Made by a program: the position numbers and the translations under genes
In this document: positions 11,223-23,234 of the stretch, in pieces
Layout: each line of letters begins with the position of its first letter
Numbering within the stretch: the first letter of the stretch is position 1
Source of the DNA: Nannobrachium achirus
Lineage: Eukaryota > Chordata > Actinopteri > Myctophiformes > Myctophidae
Assembly: GCA_963921795.1 (NCBI GenBank)
Contig: OY997643.1
Span: 72,408,164 to 72,472,163, forward strand
DNA: 64,000 nt
Direction of reading: 5' to 3'
The notes under the pieces: generated by a model
Told to the model about the DNA's origin: nothing
The model's database searches: none
What the model saw: only the letters and a program-made list of their open reading frames with translations

Positions 11223-11490
11223 TTAAATGATAAGCGGAACGGTATTGGTGGACATACAAGGTTTCCAGCCGACTGCAACGACATGTGGTATCATATTATG
11301 TCTGTTGGAGCTGCTCATTATGTTTCCCTGAGCTGCTGCTGCATGCCTCCAACAACCTGCCTCTCCACACAGGGCTGGGCATGATAGCAATGTTATATAT
11401 TGTTGCGGTCGGACAGAAACCTTGTATCTCCAATTCTCCATATTTTAACTATTTATTTATTTTTTGTAAATTAATGCCTAACTTGATCAT

Positions 11491-11660
11491 ACAATTCAAT
11501 TCAATTCAATTCAAAGGAGCTTTATTGGCATGAGAAAACATACGTTTACATTGCCAAAGCAAGTGTCGCAAATACAATAAAAACAGTTGAAAATGGGGAA
11601 CATATATACAGTTGGAGGGGGTACAGCATTGTGTAAACAGAGCTATGTCGCATTGTGACA
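11491..11660. mobile_element. LINE-type 3' tail, (AATTC)n
   Basis: CAATTCAATTCAATTCAAAG, GAGCTTTATTGGCATGAG and ACATTGCCAAAGCAAGTGTC. This is a dispersed fish motif typical of a non-LTR retrotransposon 3' end in antisense. No coding remains. Confidence 0.55.
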
Positions 11661-12253
11661 TTTTATATATATATACAGGGTACAAATAGCAGCATTATTT
11701 TCCTCAAAATGCATTTTAAGGTAGCAGCTCTGTTTCATACTGTGTGCAGTAGGTCTAGATGTCAATCCATGGTTTTTATAGTCTATGGGTGGTTGTGTTT
11801 CTAGCCTTCTTTTGTCGCAACAGTTCACACATCATACATAGCTACTACAGTGTCACAAGTATCAAAAGTAGCATACATGTAGATCTGCAACTTTACAATT
11901 TTTTAATTTAAATCCTGAAAAGTAACAGTTTTAGACATATGGGTTATAGGCACCCAACAGAGACAATCATCATGATATGAGACTATATATTGTCTGAGAT
12001 GTTGGACATTGTTAAGCCCCTGTTACACTTTAGAAAATGTTCAAAAATATATTACAAGAAAATGGCAGAGATTGACACATTTTGTCACAATATAGACGTT
12101 TATATAGAGAATATAGACGTTTAGGTTTTTGGTAAAAAAATTGCTTGTGTCCTTATCGCCCAGACCTACATGCCATTCCAGAATACACTTTCCTCTTGGC
12201 TGAGCTCATGTCAGGACCAGCCAAGTGCAAAGCTGAAGCAGCCTTCTTTCTGC
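11661..12253. other. Intron, nothing recognised
   Basis: AT-rich sequence without exon signals or repeats that I could identify. Confidence 0.4.
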
Positions 12254-15200
12254 CTCTCTAGTATTCTGTTCTAATGTGTTATGTTCTCTCTAGTATTCTG
12301 TTCTAATGTGTTATGTTCTCTCTAGTATTCTGTTCTAATGTGTTATGTTCTCTAGTATTCTGTTCTAATGTGTTAAGTTCTCTCTAGTATTCTGTTCTAA
12401 TGTGTTATGTTCTCTAGTATTCTGTTCTAATGTGTTATGTTCTCTCTAGTATTCTGTTCTAATGTGTTATGTTCTCTCTAGTATTCTGTTCTAATGTGTT
12501 ATGTTCTCTCTAGTATTCTGTTCTAATGTGTTATGTTCTCTCTAGTATTCTGTTCTAATGTGTTATGTTCTCTCTAGTATTCTGTTCTAATGTGTTATGT
12601 TCTCTCTAGTATTCTGTTCTAATGTGTTATGTTCTCTCTAGTATTCTGTTCTAATGTGTTATGTTCTCTAGTATTCTGTTCTAATGTGTTATGTTCTCTC
12701 TAGTATTCTGTTCTAATGTGTTATGTTCTCTCTAGTATTCTGTTCTAATGTGTTATGTTCTCTAGTATTCTGTTCTAATGTGTTATGTTCTCTCTAGTAT
12801 TCTGTTCTAATGTGTTTATGTTCTCTCTAGTATTCTGTTCTAATGTGTTATGTTCTCTAGTATTCTGTTCTAATGTGTAATGTTCTCTAGTATTCTGTTC
12901 TAATGTGTTATGTTCTCTCTAGTATTCTGTTCTAATGTGTTATGTTCTCTCTAGTATTCTGTTCTAATGTGTTATGTTCTCTCTAGTATTCTGTTCTAAT
13001 GTGTTATGTTCTCTAGTATTCTGTTCTAATGTGTTATGTTCTCTAGTATTCTGTTCTAATGTGTTATGTTCTCTCTAGTATTCTGTTCTAATGTGTTATG
13101 TTCTCTAGTATTCTGTTCTAATGTGTTATGTTCTCTCTAGTATTCTGTTCTAATGTGTTATGTTCTCTAGTATTCTGTTCTAATGTGTTATGTTCTCTCT
13201 AGTATTCTGTTCTAATGTGTTATGTTCTCTCTAGTATTCTGTTCTAATGTGTTATGTTCTCTCTAGTATTCTGTTCTAATGTGTTATGTTCTCTCTAGTA
13301 TTCTGTTCTAATGTGTTATGTTCTCTAGTATTCTGTTCTAATGTGTTATGTTCTCTCTAGTATTCTGTTCTAATGTGTTATGTTCTCTCTAGTATTCTGT
13401 TCTAATGTGTTATGTTCTCTAGTATTCTGTTCTAATGTGTTATGTTCTCTCTAGTATTCTGTTCTAATGTGTTATGTTCTCTCTAGTATTCTGTTCTAAT
13501 GTGTTAAGTTCTCTCTAGTATTCTGTTCTAATGTGTTATGTTCTCTAGTATTCTGTTCTAATGTGTTATGTTCTCTCTAGTATTCTGTTCTAATGTGTTA
13601 TGTTCTCTCTAGTATTCTGTTCTAATGTGTTATGTTCTCTCTAGTATTCTGTTCTAATGTGTTATGTTCTCTAGTATTCTGTTCTAATGTGTTATGTTCT
13701 CTAGTATTCTGTTCTAATGTGTTATGTTCTCTCTAGTATTCTGTTCTAATGTGTTATGTTCTCTAGTATTCTGTTCTAATGTGTTATGTTCTCTCTAGTA
13801 TTCTGTTCTAATGTGTTATGTTCTCTAGTATTCTGTTCTAATGTGTTATGTTCTCTCTAGTATTCTGTTCTAATGTGTTATGTTCTCTCTAGTATTCTGT
13901 TCTAATGTGTTATGTTCTCTCTAGTATTCTGTTCTAATGTGTTATGTTCTCTAGTATTCTGTTCTAATGTGTTATGTTCTCTCTAGTATTCTGTTCTAAT
14001 GTGTTATGTTCTCTCTAGTATTCTGTTCTAATGTGTTATGTTCTCTCTAGTATTCTGTTCTAATGTGTTATGTTCTCTCTAGTATTCTGTTCTAATGTGT
14101 TATGTTCTCTCTAGTATTCTGTTCTAATGTGTTATGTTCTCTCTAGTATTCTGTTCTAATGTGTTATGTTCTCTAGTATTCTGTTCTAATGTGTTATGTT
14201 CTCTCTAGTATTCTGTTCTAATGTGTTATGTTCTCTCTAGTATTCTGTTCTAATGTGTTATGTTCTCTCTAGTATTCTGTTCTAATGTGTTATGTTCTCT
14301 CTAGTATTCTGTTCTAATGTGTTATGTTCTCTCTAGTATTCTGTTCTAATGTGTTATGTTCTCTCTATTATTCTGTTCTAATGTGTTATGTTCTCTCTAG
14401 TATTCTGTTCTAATGTGTTATGTTCTCTCTAGTATTCTGTTCTAATGTGTTATGTTCTCTCTAGTATTCTGTTCTAATGTGTTATGTTCTCTCTAGTATT
14501 CTGTTCTAATGTGTTATGTTCTCTAGTATTCTGTTCTAATGTGTTATGTTCTCTCTAGTATTCTGTTTTAATGTGTTATGTTCTCTCTAGTATTCTGTTC
14601 TAATGTGTTATGTTCTCTCTAGTATTCTGTTCTAATGTGTTATGTTCTCTAGTATTCTGTTCTAATGTGTTATGTTCTCTCTAGTATTCTGTTCTAAAGT
14701 GTTATGTTCTCTCTAGTATTCTGTTCTAATGTGTTATGTTCTCTCTAGTATTCTGTTCTAATGTGTTATGTTCTCTCTAGTATTCTGTTCTAATGTGTTA
14801 TGTTCTCTCTAGTATTCTGTTCTAATGTGTTATGTTCTCTCTATTATTCTGTTCTAATGTGTTATGTTCTCTCTAGTATTCTGTTCTAATGTGTTATGTT
14901 CTCTCTAGTATTCTGTTCTAATGTGTTATGTTCTCTCTATTATTCTGTTCTAATGTGTTATGTTCTCTCTAGTATTCTGTTCTAATGTGTTATGTTCTCT
15001 CTAGTATTCTGTTCTAATGTGTTATGTTCTCTCTAGTATTCTGTTCTAATGTGTTATGTTCTCTCTAGTATTCTGTTCTAATGTGTTATGTTCTCTAGTA
15101 TTCTGTTCTAATGTGTTATGTTCTCTCTAGTATTCTGTTCTAATGTGTTATGTTCTCTCTAGTATTCTGTTCTAATGTGTTATGTTCTCTCTAGTATTCT

Positions 15201-15812
15201 GTTCTAATGTGTTATGTTCTCTCTAGTATTCTGTTCTAATGTGTTATGTTCTCTCTAGTATTCTGTTCTAATGTGTTATGTTCTCTCTATTATTCTGTTC
15301 TAATGTGTTATGTTCTCTCTAGTATTCTGTTCTAATGTGTTATGTTCTCTCTAGTATTCTGTTCTAATGTGTTATGTTCTCTCTAGTATTCTGTTCTAAT
15401 GTGTTATGTTCTCTCTAGTATTCTGTTCTAATGTGTTATGTTCTCTAGTATTCTGTTCTAATGTGTTATGTTCTCTCTAGTATTCTGTTTTAATGTGTTA
15501 TGTTCTCTCTAGTATTCTGTTCTAATGTGTTATGTTCTCTCTAGTATTCTGTTCTAATGTGTTATGTTCTCTAGTATTCTGTTCTAATGTGTTATGTTCT
15601 CTCTAGTATTCTGTTCTAAAGTGTTATGTTCTCTCTAGTATTCTGTTCTAATGTGTTATGTTCTCTCTAGTATTCTGTTCTAATGTGTTATGTTCTCTCT
15701 AGTATTCTGTTCTAATGTGTTATGTTCTCTCTAGTATTCTGTTCTAATGTGTTATGTTCTCTCTAGTATTCTGTTCTAAAGTGTTATGTTCTCTCTAGTA
15801 TTCTGTTCTAAA
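12254..15812 (+). repeat. 3.6-kb minisatellite of a 30/32-bp unit, about 113 copies
   Basis: The unit is TATGTTCTCTCTAGTATTCT followed by GTTCTAATGTGT (32 bp). A 30-bp variant lacks one TC. Rare variants carry CTATTATTC, GTTTTAATG or CTAAAGTG, and these recur at regular distances (for example CTATTATTC near 14368, 14843, 14940 and 15289), a sign that multi-unit blocks were copied. The array is in ptpra intron 1 in sense orientation. Each unit contains TTCTAAT, then a pyrimidine run and CTAG. Confidence 0.98.
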
Positions 15813-16560
15813 CCTGTGGAGATGTGGACCAACCTCTGGCTGCGTGCCAGCTGGCCCAGTACACCTTGACCCCCACTTGTCAGTAGTCAAGCCGGGGCTT
15901 GTTAACGGCCCCTCCTTAAAAGCTGTCAAAACCATGTCTGCCTGCCGTGATGGGTCAGCCCACTCTGGGAATCCTTTCTGAGCAACCTTACCGCACCTTA
16001 GAAAGAAAGGGCTGGATACGATTGCACGGAAAATATGGCTTATATATTATATCACATCAGAGGGACGGGGCCAACTCTGTTCACTTCATCTTCTCAAGCG
16101 TGTCTTTCAGAACAGGAGGCTATTTTTGTCTTGGGTAGAAAGGATTAAGCAGTGTAGAGAAGGAGAGTGATTCTCACAGCACACTTTTGAAGATTGGCCT
16201 CATTTCTCGACAAAACAACTACTGTATGTAACTTGTCTGACGCGTTGATGGGTGAATGCTAGCAACTCTCCGTGTGTTTGGACATTTCAGCATGCCGCTA
16301 TCACAACAATAGGAGCAATAATATGAGCTGGCACTCTGGGTGTGACAGGACGTATATTTGTGTTTCCACCTGTAGACCTAAATATTTGACAGAAGGAAGA
16401 GTGCTGTAATTCCATGGCTGTTGAGAGGAAGTAACACAACCATATTTAGGGGATTATGTAAAATTATGTCGTTTGAGCGACCAGGGATCCGAGTCTTTAT
16501 ACTCAGAGATTGTACCAATGGAGTTGCATTCGTACACTCTCTGGGTTAGATTAACACATA
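15813..16560. other. Intron, nothing recognised
   Basis: Single-copy-looking sequence with no exon I could defend. The open frame at 15947-16138 has no recognisable domain. Confidence 0.4.
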
Positions 16561-16564
16561 GGAT

Positions 16565-16962
16565 TTTATGACATTTTACATGACGATTAATTGTCTCTCA
16601 AATAATTGCGATTAACGATTTAATTGTGTTTTTGTCGTTGATAATTACATTTCTGTTCTGTTTGAAGTTGCACATGGTAGATATGACACATAACCTAAAA
16701 ATACAAAGAAATGACTGACATATTTGACAACTTTCTACTTAAAAAATAACAATGGTAGTGGAAATAGCCGATCTACAAGCTCACAACGTGACGCATCGCG
16801 GCGCGTTGTGAGCTTGTAGATCTGCTATTTCCACTTTCTGAAAATGTTAATCAATGTATGAACATTTTTCAACATTCACGTTTATGACGATTATGACCAA
16901 ATATTTGCGATTATGTCAAATAATTACGATTAGACGATTATGTAATAATTGTGACAGCCCTA
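16565..16962 (-). mobile_element. hAT-like element, TAGGGCTGTCACAATTA family, reverse copy with central hairpin
   Basis: The right end AATTGTGACAGCCCTA and inner AAATAATTGCGATTAACGAT match the intact copy at 52899 in reverse. A palindromic unit occupies the middle (16756-16835). The left terminus is degraded. A third fragment ends at 35642. Confidence 0.7.
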
Positions 16963-17336
16963 TAGGCTACAATACATTTTAGACGAGTGTGATCAATCTC
17001 AAGCGGCACAAATGACATTTCTTGCCTAAGCAGGCAACCCTGATAGACAGCTGTGGGACGTGAAGGACACATTTTGGAGTGACATGTTAAAACCATGTCA
17101 CTGATTCTGACAGTTCTGTTGTAGACCTGGTTTGATCTCAACAGGGCTCTTTGGCTCATTTGCATCACGTTGTCCAAAATGGTACAAAAAACATGTGAAT
17201 TAGTTACATTTTTGTCAACTGGTCGGTCCATAGACTCTAGCTGACAGTTAGGATGTGTTCAGTTTTTTATTAAGAGTCAGTTTTTCCTCTTTTAGAATGC
17301 GCTGCACCTGCGTTCCTTGTGTTATCTTAGTCTATC

Positions 17337-17640
17337 ATTGATTGATTGATTGATTGAAGACTTTATTAGAAGTTTGCATAGGAAAAGGTACAGTTTCATG
17401 ACGGTACAGTTCACTGGTACAAGGTCTACTAAAAGGAGATCCATGAAAAGACTAAGCTTATTTCCACTGGAAACCATTGAAGTATCTCATATAACATTGA
17501 ATGACAGACAAATAGAACACAGTACTATGCAGTAGATATGTAAAGAAAAAGAAAAAAGAAAACAGTAAGTCTAAACAAACAGTATATACAAAGAAGGGGC
17601 AGGGGAGGGTAGGGTTGGGCTAGGTTAGTTTCTTACCAGT
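17337..17640 (-). mobile_element. LINE 3' fragment with (ATTG)n tail
   Basis: Starts with (ATTG)5 then GAAGACTTTATTAGAAG, GGAAAAGGTACAGTTTCATG and CATATAACATTGAATGACAG. Collinear with 57092-57490, where the minus strand still reads as the C-terminus of a LINE reverse transcriptase protein. Confidence 0.7.
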
Positions 17641-17655
17641 TTTTAGTTTTTTATT

Positions 17656-17844
17656 GAGCTTTTTGAGCGGTGGTAAACCGCTCCATAGAGTGGCTGTGCG
17701 TGTGTCTGTAGCCTTTTTCCTCAGCGTTTTGCCATAGCAAAACGTGTGTGTGTAGCATAGCCCGTACATCCTAGACTTAAATCCTAGTCTGAAGACGTTA
17801 TGCAAGCACGACCACCGCTCACTTCACATTGGGTGTGATTTTTA
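17656..17844 (+). mobile_element. GAGCGGTGG family MITE
   Basis: TTTTTGAGCGGTGGTAAACC to ACCACCGCTCACTTCACA and TTGGGTGTGATTTTT. Close to the copies at 11038 and 46425. Confidence 0.7.
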
Positions 17845-18539
17845 TGTTGTTTTTGAGCCACATTGTGTGTATTCCTAAAGTGATGCCGTCTCTCTCGAGC
17901 CCAGTGTGGCTTTTGTTCTTATTTAAATCACGTTATATTTCGGCTGTTACGAATGATACAAACAGAAAGTGTCAAGTTTCAGGACCCAACATTACTCATC
18001 AGGAAGCGTGCCAAGACGTGTAACTTTAAGGAGGTATTTGTGTGACCACCATGAAATCGGCTCCACCAAGAAAGGGATTTCACGTCAACAGAATAAACTC
18101 ATACCTCATATAGACTTGCACACGTTTGGTTCCTGATGCGAAACCAGTTGAGAACCACTTATATATAAATATTTAAAAGCAGCCCTTGGCCTTTCTGGGT
18201 CCTCTGCTCTGACACGGCCCACTTGGCTGCGTTGTCACAAAGTGGCACGGTGACAAATGTCTGGAGGCCTCTTGTAGCGTTTGCCTGCCCCACCTAAAGA
18301 AAGGACAAGGAAGAGAACAGAGTCTCGGGAGGAGGAAGTGCTCTTTGCAGCTCCGTTCAGTTCAGGCTCTCAGATGCTTGTCTCTCCATCTTGGAGCTCT
18401 TATCTTCCAGAGGAAGCAGAGGGGATGGGGGAGGAGGGATGGCCACCTCAGATACCTCTGTTTGTATCCTATTCTGCTGCAGGGCCAAAGTCACTCAAAA
18501 GAAAAATGCGGCAGTAAAATCCTCACTATTAATCTATCC
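17845..18539. other. Intron, nothing recognised
   Basis: No exon or repeat identified. Open frames at 18281-18638 overlap in all three + frames and show no domain. Confidence 0.4.
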
Positions 18540-18911
18540 CAAGGGTCTTCAACGGGGGGTTCGGGGCCCATAGGGGGTCCTCAGACTTACTACAGGAGGG
18601 CCTCAAATCTTTGTGCGATAGAAACCTTTTTATATTAACCTAGTGTCCATATTCTGAGAACTTTAGCCAAAAATATTTTTGGCCAAGAGGTTTGGTGTAG
18701 AGGGGGGAAAGGGCAGACCAAGTACAGAGTGAAAGGTCAAGTTTATTAAGTATTGACGGTTCAAGTGGTTAAATATCTGAAAACACAAATTGACATGAAT
18801 CCAAAATACACTGACGATTGTGCTGTCAAATAATATGGAAAACTATATGGAATCTATGAAAAGATTGTGGGGGTCCCTGCTTCATCTCTCTCTCGACGTT
18901 GAAGACCCCTG
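18540..18911. mobile_element. hAT-like element (GTTGAAGACCCCTG family) with 8-bp target duplication
   Basis: The ends CAAGGGTCTTCAACGG and CGTTGAAGACCCCTG are flanked by identical ATCTATCC (18532-18539 and 18912-18919). No coding frame. In this copy the central palindrome is reduced to AAAAATATTTTTGG. Confidence 0.85.
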
Positions 18912-19035
18912 ATCTATCCATTAATAACTCTAACTCTAACCCTAACCAAATGGACCCATAAGTGTTCATTTAACTCTGGGTTATATACTAAATGAAGACT
19001 GAGGATTTGACTGTGCAGGGATTTGGGCTGGGCCT

Positions 19036-19104
19036 CCCTCCCCTCCCCTCCCTCCCCTCCCTCCCTCCCCCCCCTCCCTCCCCTCCCCTCCCCTCCCCTC
19101 CCCA
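19036..19104 (-). repeat. (CCCTC)n purine/pyrimidine tract
   Basis: About 70 nt of C/T-only pentanucleotide repeat. Confidence 0.9.
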
Positions 19105-19411
19105 CTAAGCAATTTGGGGGTTAAATCGCGTTCAGATGACGTCTTCGCCTAAACCGGACGTATAGCTAGATCCAGTCTGTGACGAGTTTAAATGTTAAAG
19201 TTTTTTCACCGTCTATGCCAAGCCAAGCCATTGTATCACCGTCATTTAAACGCCTTTAGCGGCCCCCTAGCGGCCGCCGAAAGTAGTGAAAATTTAGTGA
19301 AAATGATGGCAGCCAGCAGGATTTAAAATCATTTTTCCTTAGCTCTGAGAGCCGTATCCTACCCGTACCACCGCAGCTGATCGTATTTGTGATGATTTCT
19401 TGCACTGTTAT

Positions 19412-19496
19412 TATTTGACACTGGGAGTCGACGGGGTTCGAACTCAGGATCTACTGTACTTGAAACCTGCGCGCTAACCGCTCGACCACGGCAGCT
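19412..19496 (-). other. tRNA-like sequence (SINE head or tRNA relic)
   Basis: Read on the minus strand it gives GTGGTCGAGCGGTTAGC (A-box/D-arm-like) and, about 30 nt later, GAGTTCGAACCCC (B-box). The T-arm and acceptor stem do not pair well, so this is not a functional tRNA gene. A SINE head is most likely, but the rest of the element was not delimited. Confidence 0.45.
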
Positions 19497-19499
19497 TGT

Positions 19500-20770
19500 G
19501 ATTCAAAGGGGTTCCAGCAGCTATTAGTAGTTGACATATCGCTTCCCGCTGTTCGTTTGAGGTCGGTGCATTTGTTTGACAACACAAACTAACTTTATAT
19601 TGATGCATAGCTATAAAACGATTTTATTTAATCATTATCGTATGGTGGGGGTGACATGCAGTCTTGTGTGTTTGTGGCTGTTGTGTCAGAATGAATTATG
19701 TAACTCAGAGAAGTAATAGTATGCTGTCATGAGCAGCGTACCACGGCATTATGCAATTATTTAATACACTTTTAGAATTTTTCAAAGGTATTGACCAGCA
19801 CGTCTTTTAGACGGCTATAAGATGTGCAATGGCCAGAAACTGCTCAGTGGATGCAATCAACTATTAAGGTAAAACCGGGAGATACTGTTAGCATCCGATA
19901 ATGAACAACTTGATAAAAATGTATTTAAAAAAAAGATGGTCTAACACACGTTTGTCCTGAACGGTAATATATCGTTATTATGGAAGCGTTCAGATGACGG
20001 CTACAACTCAACTAGACTATATAGTGAAATTGGTTCTTAAAATTACTTTAGTCCAATATTTGAAAACCAGGTGTGGATATTAAAGCTGTTTTTTTAATCA
20101 ACAAGTATGGAATAATGGATTAAATGTAATCAGCTACAATCGGTCTATAGACAGACTGACGATAGACGGTTCAAATGAGGGCTAAACATAACCATTGGGC
20201 TAAATGACGGCTTGTGTTTACTGGGTCCCCTCCCCTCCCTCCCCTCCCTCCGTATTATGTAGTTCACTTCTGTTTCTTGTCCCCTAAGGGGAATTGGTTG
20301 TGCAGAGTCTGTAGACAGATGAACGCAGAGATAAACACAAGGAGTAGACCTGTGTGGATTATCAGCACACCTGTGTAGTTCTGCGTATTCACCATGAGAT
20401 GGCGACAACAGCCATTCACTTGTGTAGTCGCTGAAGTCACTCATTTGCGACACCTCTTTCGTTGTTTATCTACTTGCCCAGCTCAGCTGTGTTTAGCCAT
20501 TAGCTTACTATGCCTAACCCTAACCCTAACCTCCGTGGGGTGAGGCGCTATCATTCCTGCCGACGCTACGTTGTCGTTGTGGATCTTTAGCGACCGCTTG
20601 TTCCGCCCCGCGCCGCATGACGAGCGCTCCTGTTCTCAATTTCACTAAAAAAAGGTTCAATAAAGACAGTTAATTAGACGGTTCATTTTACAAAATAATA
20701 ACAAAATAATTGCCTGAAAAGACGGTTCTTGTTCCAGTCCTGGACCTAGAATTCTGTGATGGAGATGGCC
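19500..20770. other. Intron with scattered short repeats
   Basis: GATGACGGCT-like segments recur at 19136, 19993 and about 20150-20215. CCTAACCCTAACCCTAACC occurs at about 20513-20531, only about three telomere-type units. Another C/T tract lies at 20227-20252. No gene seen. Confidence 0.45.
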
Positions 20771-21004
20771 TATTCAGTTGTGGCAGTAGTATATATGGTC
20801 CACAGACAGGCAGCAGGCTTCACTAAGCCACAGGTTTCACTAGGAGACGACGTCCATTGACCAAGAAGAAAAGGTTGAATCAGGGTTGGTGGCCTTTTGG
20901 CCCGCCTAGAAGTGTCCTCTGGGTTGCCACGCTCCGGGGTCACTGTGGCTTCTGTGGGGAGGCCATGGCCAGCGCCTCTACATCCTCTCTGTGTCTGATG
21001 TGGG

Positions 21005-21057
21005 CAGAGAGGAGAGGAGAGGAGAGGAGAGGAGAGGAGAGGAGAGGAGAGGAGAGG
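21005..21057 (+). repeat. (GGAGA)n tract
   Basis: About ten units of GAGAG/GGAGA. The open frames across it are repeat artefacts. Confidence 0.95.
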
Positions 21058-21190
21058 CCCTTGGCATGGCCTGTGAGAAACCCCACAACAAAGAGAAGTC
21101 AGAGAGGCACAGAGCCTCACTGACTCACTACTTCCCATTCTCGCTCCTCAAAGCCGGACAGAACCAAGCAGTCATCAATATGAGGCTTAA

Positions 21191-21767
21191 CCCATTTAGG
21201 GCCTAGGATTATCGAATGCTTTAACCAGTGAAAAATAGCAGATATACAAGCTCACAGCGAGTGCCGCGCTGCGAGCTTGTAGATCTGATATTTTTGAAAA
21301 AGTTGTGAAAATGTCTGCAAATCTTTGAATATGTGTATTTTCAAAGCGAACGTTTGTAACTCAAATTTTGCTTCTGGGGGGTGGTCCCTGGAACTAGATA
21401 TTTTGAGATGGGGGTCCGTGGCCAAATACATATCATTTTGGGGGTCGTTCACATGAAAAAGTTTGAGCACCACTGACATAGTAGTCTCTCAAGAACAGAC
21501 TAACTGAGCTCCTGTTAAGTCAAAAGGACCTTTTCTTTGACGATGGCTAAGCCAGATTGCTGACATAGAAACATAGGGTTTTTCAAAAAACCTTAGAAGG
21601 ATTCAAAAGACACTTATAGAATCTGGTCAAAATTCAAATTTTCACAATTTTTCAAAAATAGCAGATCTACAAGCTAGGGCCGCGCTGCGAGCTTGTATAT
21701 CTGCTGTTTTTCAATAGTTAAAGCATAAAATAATGATGCCCAATAATGCGTACCCGTTCTGAATGGG
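21191..21767. mobile_element. TTAA-flanked (piggyBac-like) non-autonomous element with two hairpins
   Basis: TTAA (21187-21190) precedes CCCATTTAGGGCCTAGG. The right end is CCCGTTCTGAATGGG followed by TTTTAA. CCC..GGG ends next to TTAA suggest the piggyBac superfamily, though the right TTAA is not exact. Two palindromic units (21227-21296 and 21652-21712) bracket GGGGTCCGTGGCC and GTTTGAGCACCACTGACAT segments. Related pieces are at 28740, 43490, 45881 and 46975. Confidence 0.6.
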
Positions 21768-22415
21768 TTTTAATAACAAGACGCGGCGGCGGTCAGGTCC
21801 TCCTCTCCTGCGCCGCTACGAGCCACAGTGCAACAACCCTGTTGCTCAGCCTGTGGGCCTGTCTTTTCATCAACTCACCAGCCTGTCGAGCCAAGCCAAC
21901 AGGAACACAAACCACAGCAGCGGAGGAGAAAGCAGGAGCCCTCAGAAAGGGAAGTCCAGAGGATTGTGGCTGTTGTATGTGGCATTGGGGACGTATAATC
22001 TGTGGTCTGTTGCAGAGCAAGGTTCCCTGGCAGCCCTGGGCTTATAGGCCCTGCTTCAGCCTCCCCATGAAGAGAGGCATTCACTCCCAGTATTCCTGTT
22101 TGCCCCGGCCGGACCCCCACCCAAGACACAGAAACTGTATTAATATGCCATGAATGGAAACGGACAGACAACCATTATCTGGCCCTGCGATGACTTGGCC
22201 GGGGCAGGGAGCCCTGGAGAACGCCGGGGGAAGTTTTCTCACTGTATGAATCGGTGAAATCTCCCCCACCCATCACAGCTGACATCATCATGTCAGGAAG
22301 GCCTCTGGGCTGTGTATCTGTGTTGCCGGTGAGACGGTGTAAATTGCAAGGTATTGACTAGTCTGAAAATGAATTTGCTTGGACATTTTGAACTCTTTTT
22401 TTTTTTAAATAGCAA

Positions 22416-22487
22416 ACATAGCAGATCTACAAGCTCAAAGCGTGTCTCACCGCGATACACAGTGAGCTTGTAGATCTGCTATTTTCA
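22416..22487. repeat. Isolated palindromic unit
   Basis: CATAGCAGATCTACAAGCTC with AAAGCGTGTCTC and the inverse TGAGCTTGTAGATCTGCTAT. No larger transposon was recognised around it. Confidence 0.75.
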
Positions 22488-23090
22488 CAGTCATATGACA
22501 AAGTATAAAATCGGTGTGATCAGAATCGAAGATGTCCAGAATCAGATGAATGTTCAAGCAGCTAAAGATCCTGTGCACTCGTCTCATAGACCTGCTTAAA
22601 GCTATTTAAGTGCCTTTGTTGTGCCAATGAGGGAAATTCCTTGTGACAATTATTGTAACCAAAAAACTATTGTTTTTCATTGTGGTCTACACATATTTAC
22701 CCCATATCCAAAGGCTACTACTACTACGGTTATAGCAAATTGAAATGCAGAGTTGGCTTCAGTGTGACAAGTGTGTCCTCACCTCTAACTTCAGTACTTT
22801 TGGCTTCATTATGCTAGAGTTGGATCCAGTGTGTCCTTGACTATAACTGCTCTTAATTAATAATGTCTAGGGGGGAAAAATATGTTTATTGATAAGGAAG
22901 GAGACTAGGAGTGTATATTAATCACAGTGTTGGAGCTCAACTGGCAATCCAAAGTCAGAGACGACACAGTCCATGGTTACTGCTGGTTTTATGTACCACA
23001 ACGTAAATCCAAATCACTTATATTTCTAGTTGTCTAGTTAAGGTCTGTTTATACCCTGTAGAATAGAAAACCAGCAATACTACCACCAGT
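22488..23090. other. Intron, nothing recognised
   Basis: No exon or repeat identified apart from TTAGGGCTGGGCAATG at 23092, the start of a fragment of the family also seen at 25833. Confidence 0.4.
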
Positions 23091-23234
23091 TAGGGCTGGG
23101 CAATGTATTGTCTATCGTTGATTGTAAAATATTATCAAGAGATTGTTTAATGTAATCCTGTGAATTGTGATATACACAATTTAGTTTTGTAAATATAACA
23201 ATTTCCCATACAAATATAAATGTACATATATCGG

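Noticed and set aside
12254-15812. CRISPR-like array
   Set aside because: Direct tandem repeat with no spacers, in a vertebrate intron. The same applies to the other arrays.
20513-20531. Telomeric repeat or chromosome end
   Set aside because: Only about three CCCTAA units inside a gene intron.
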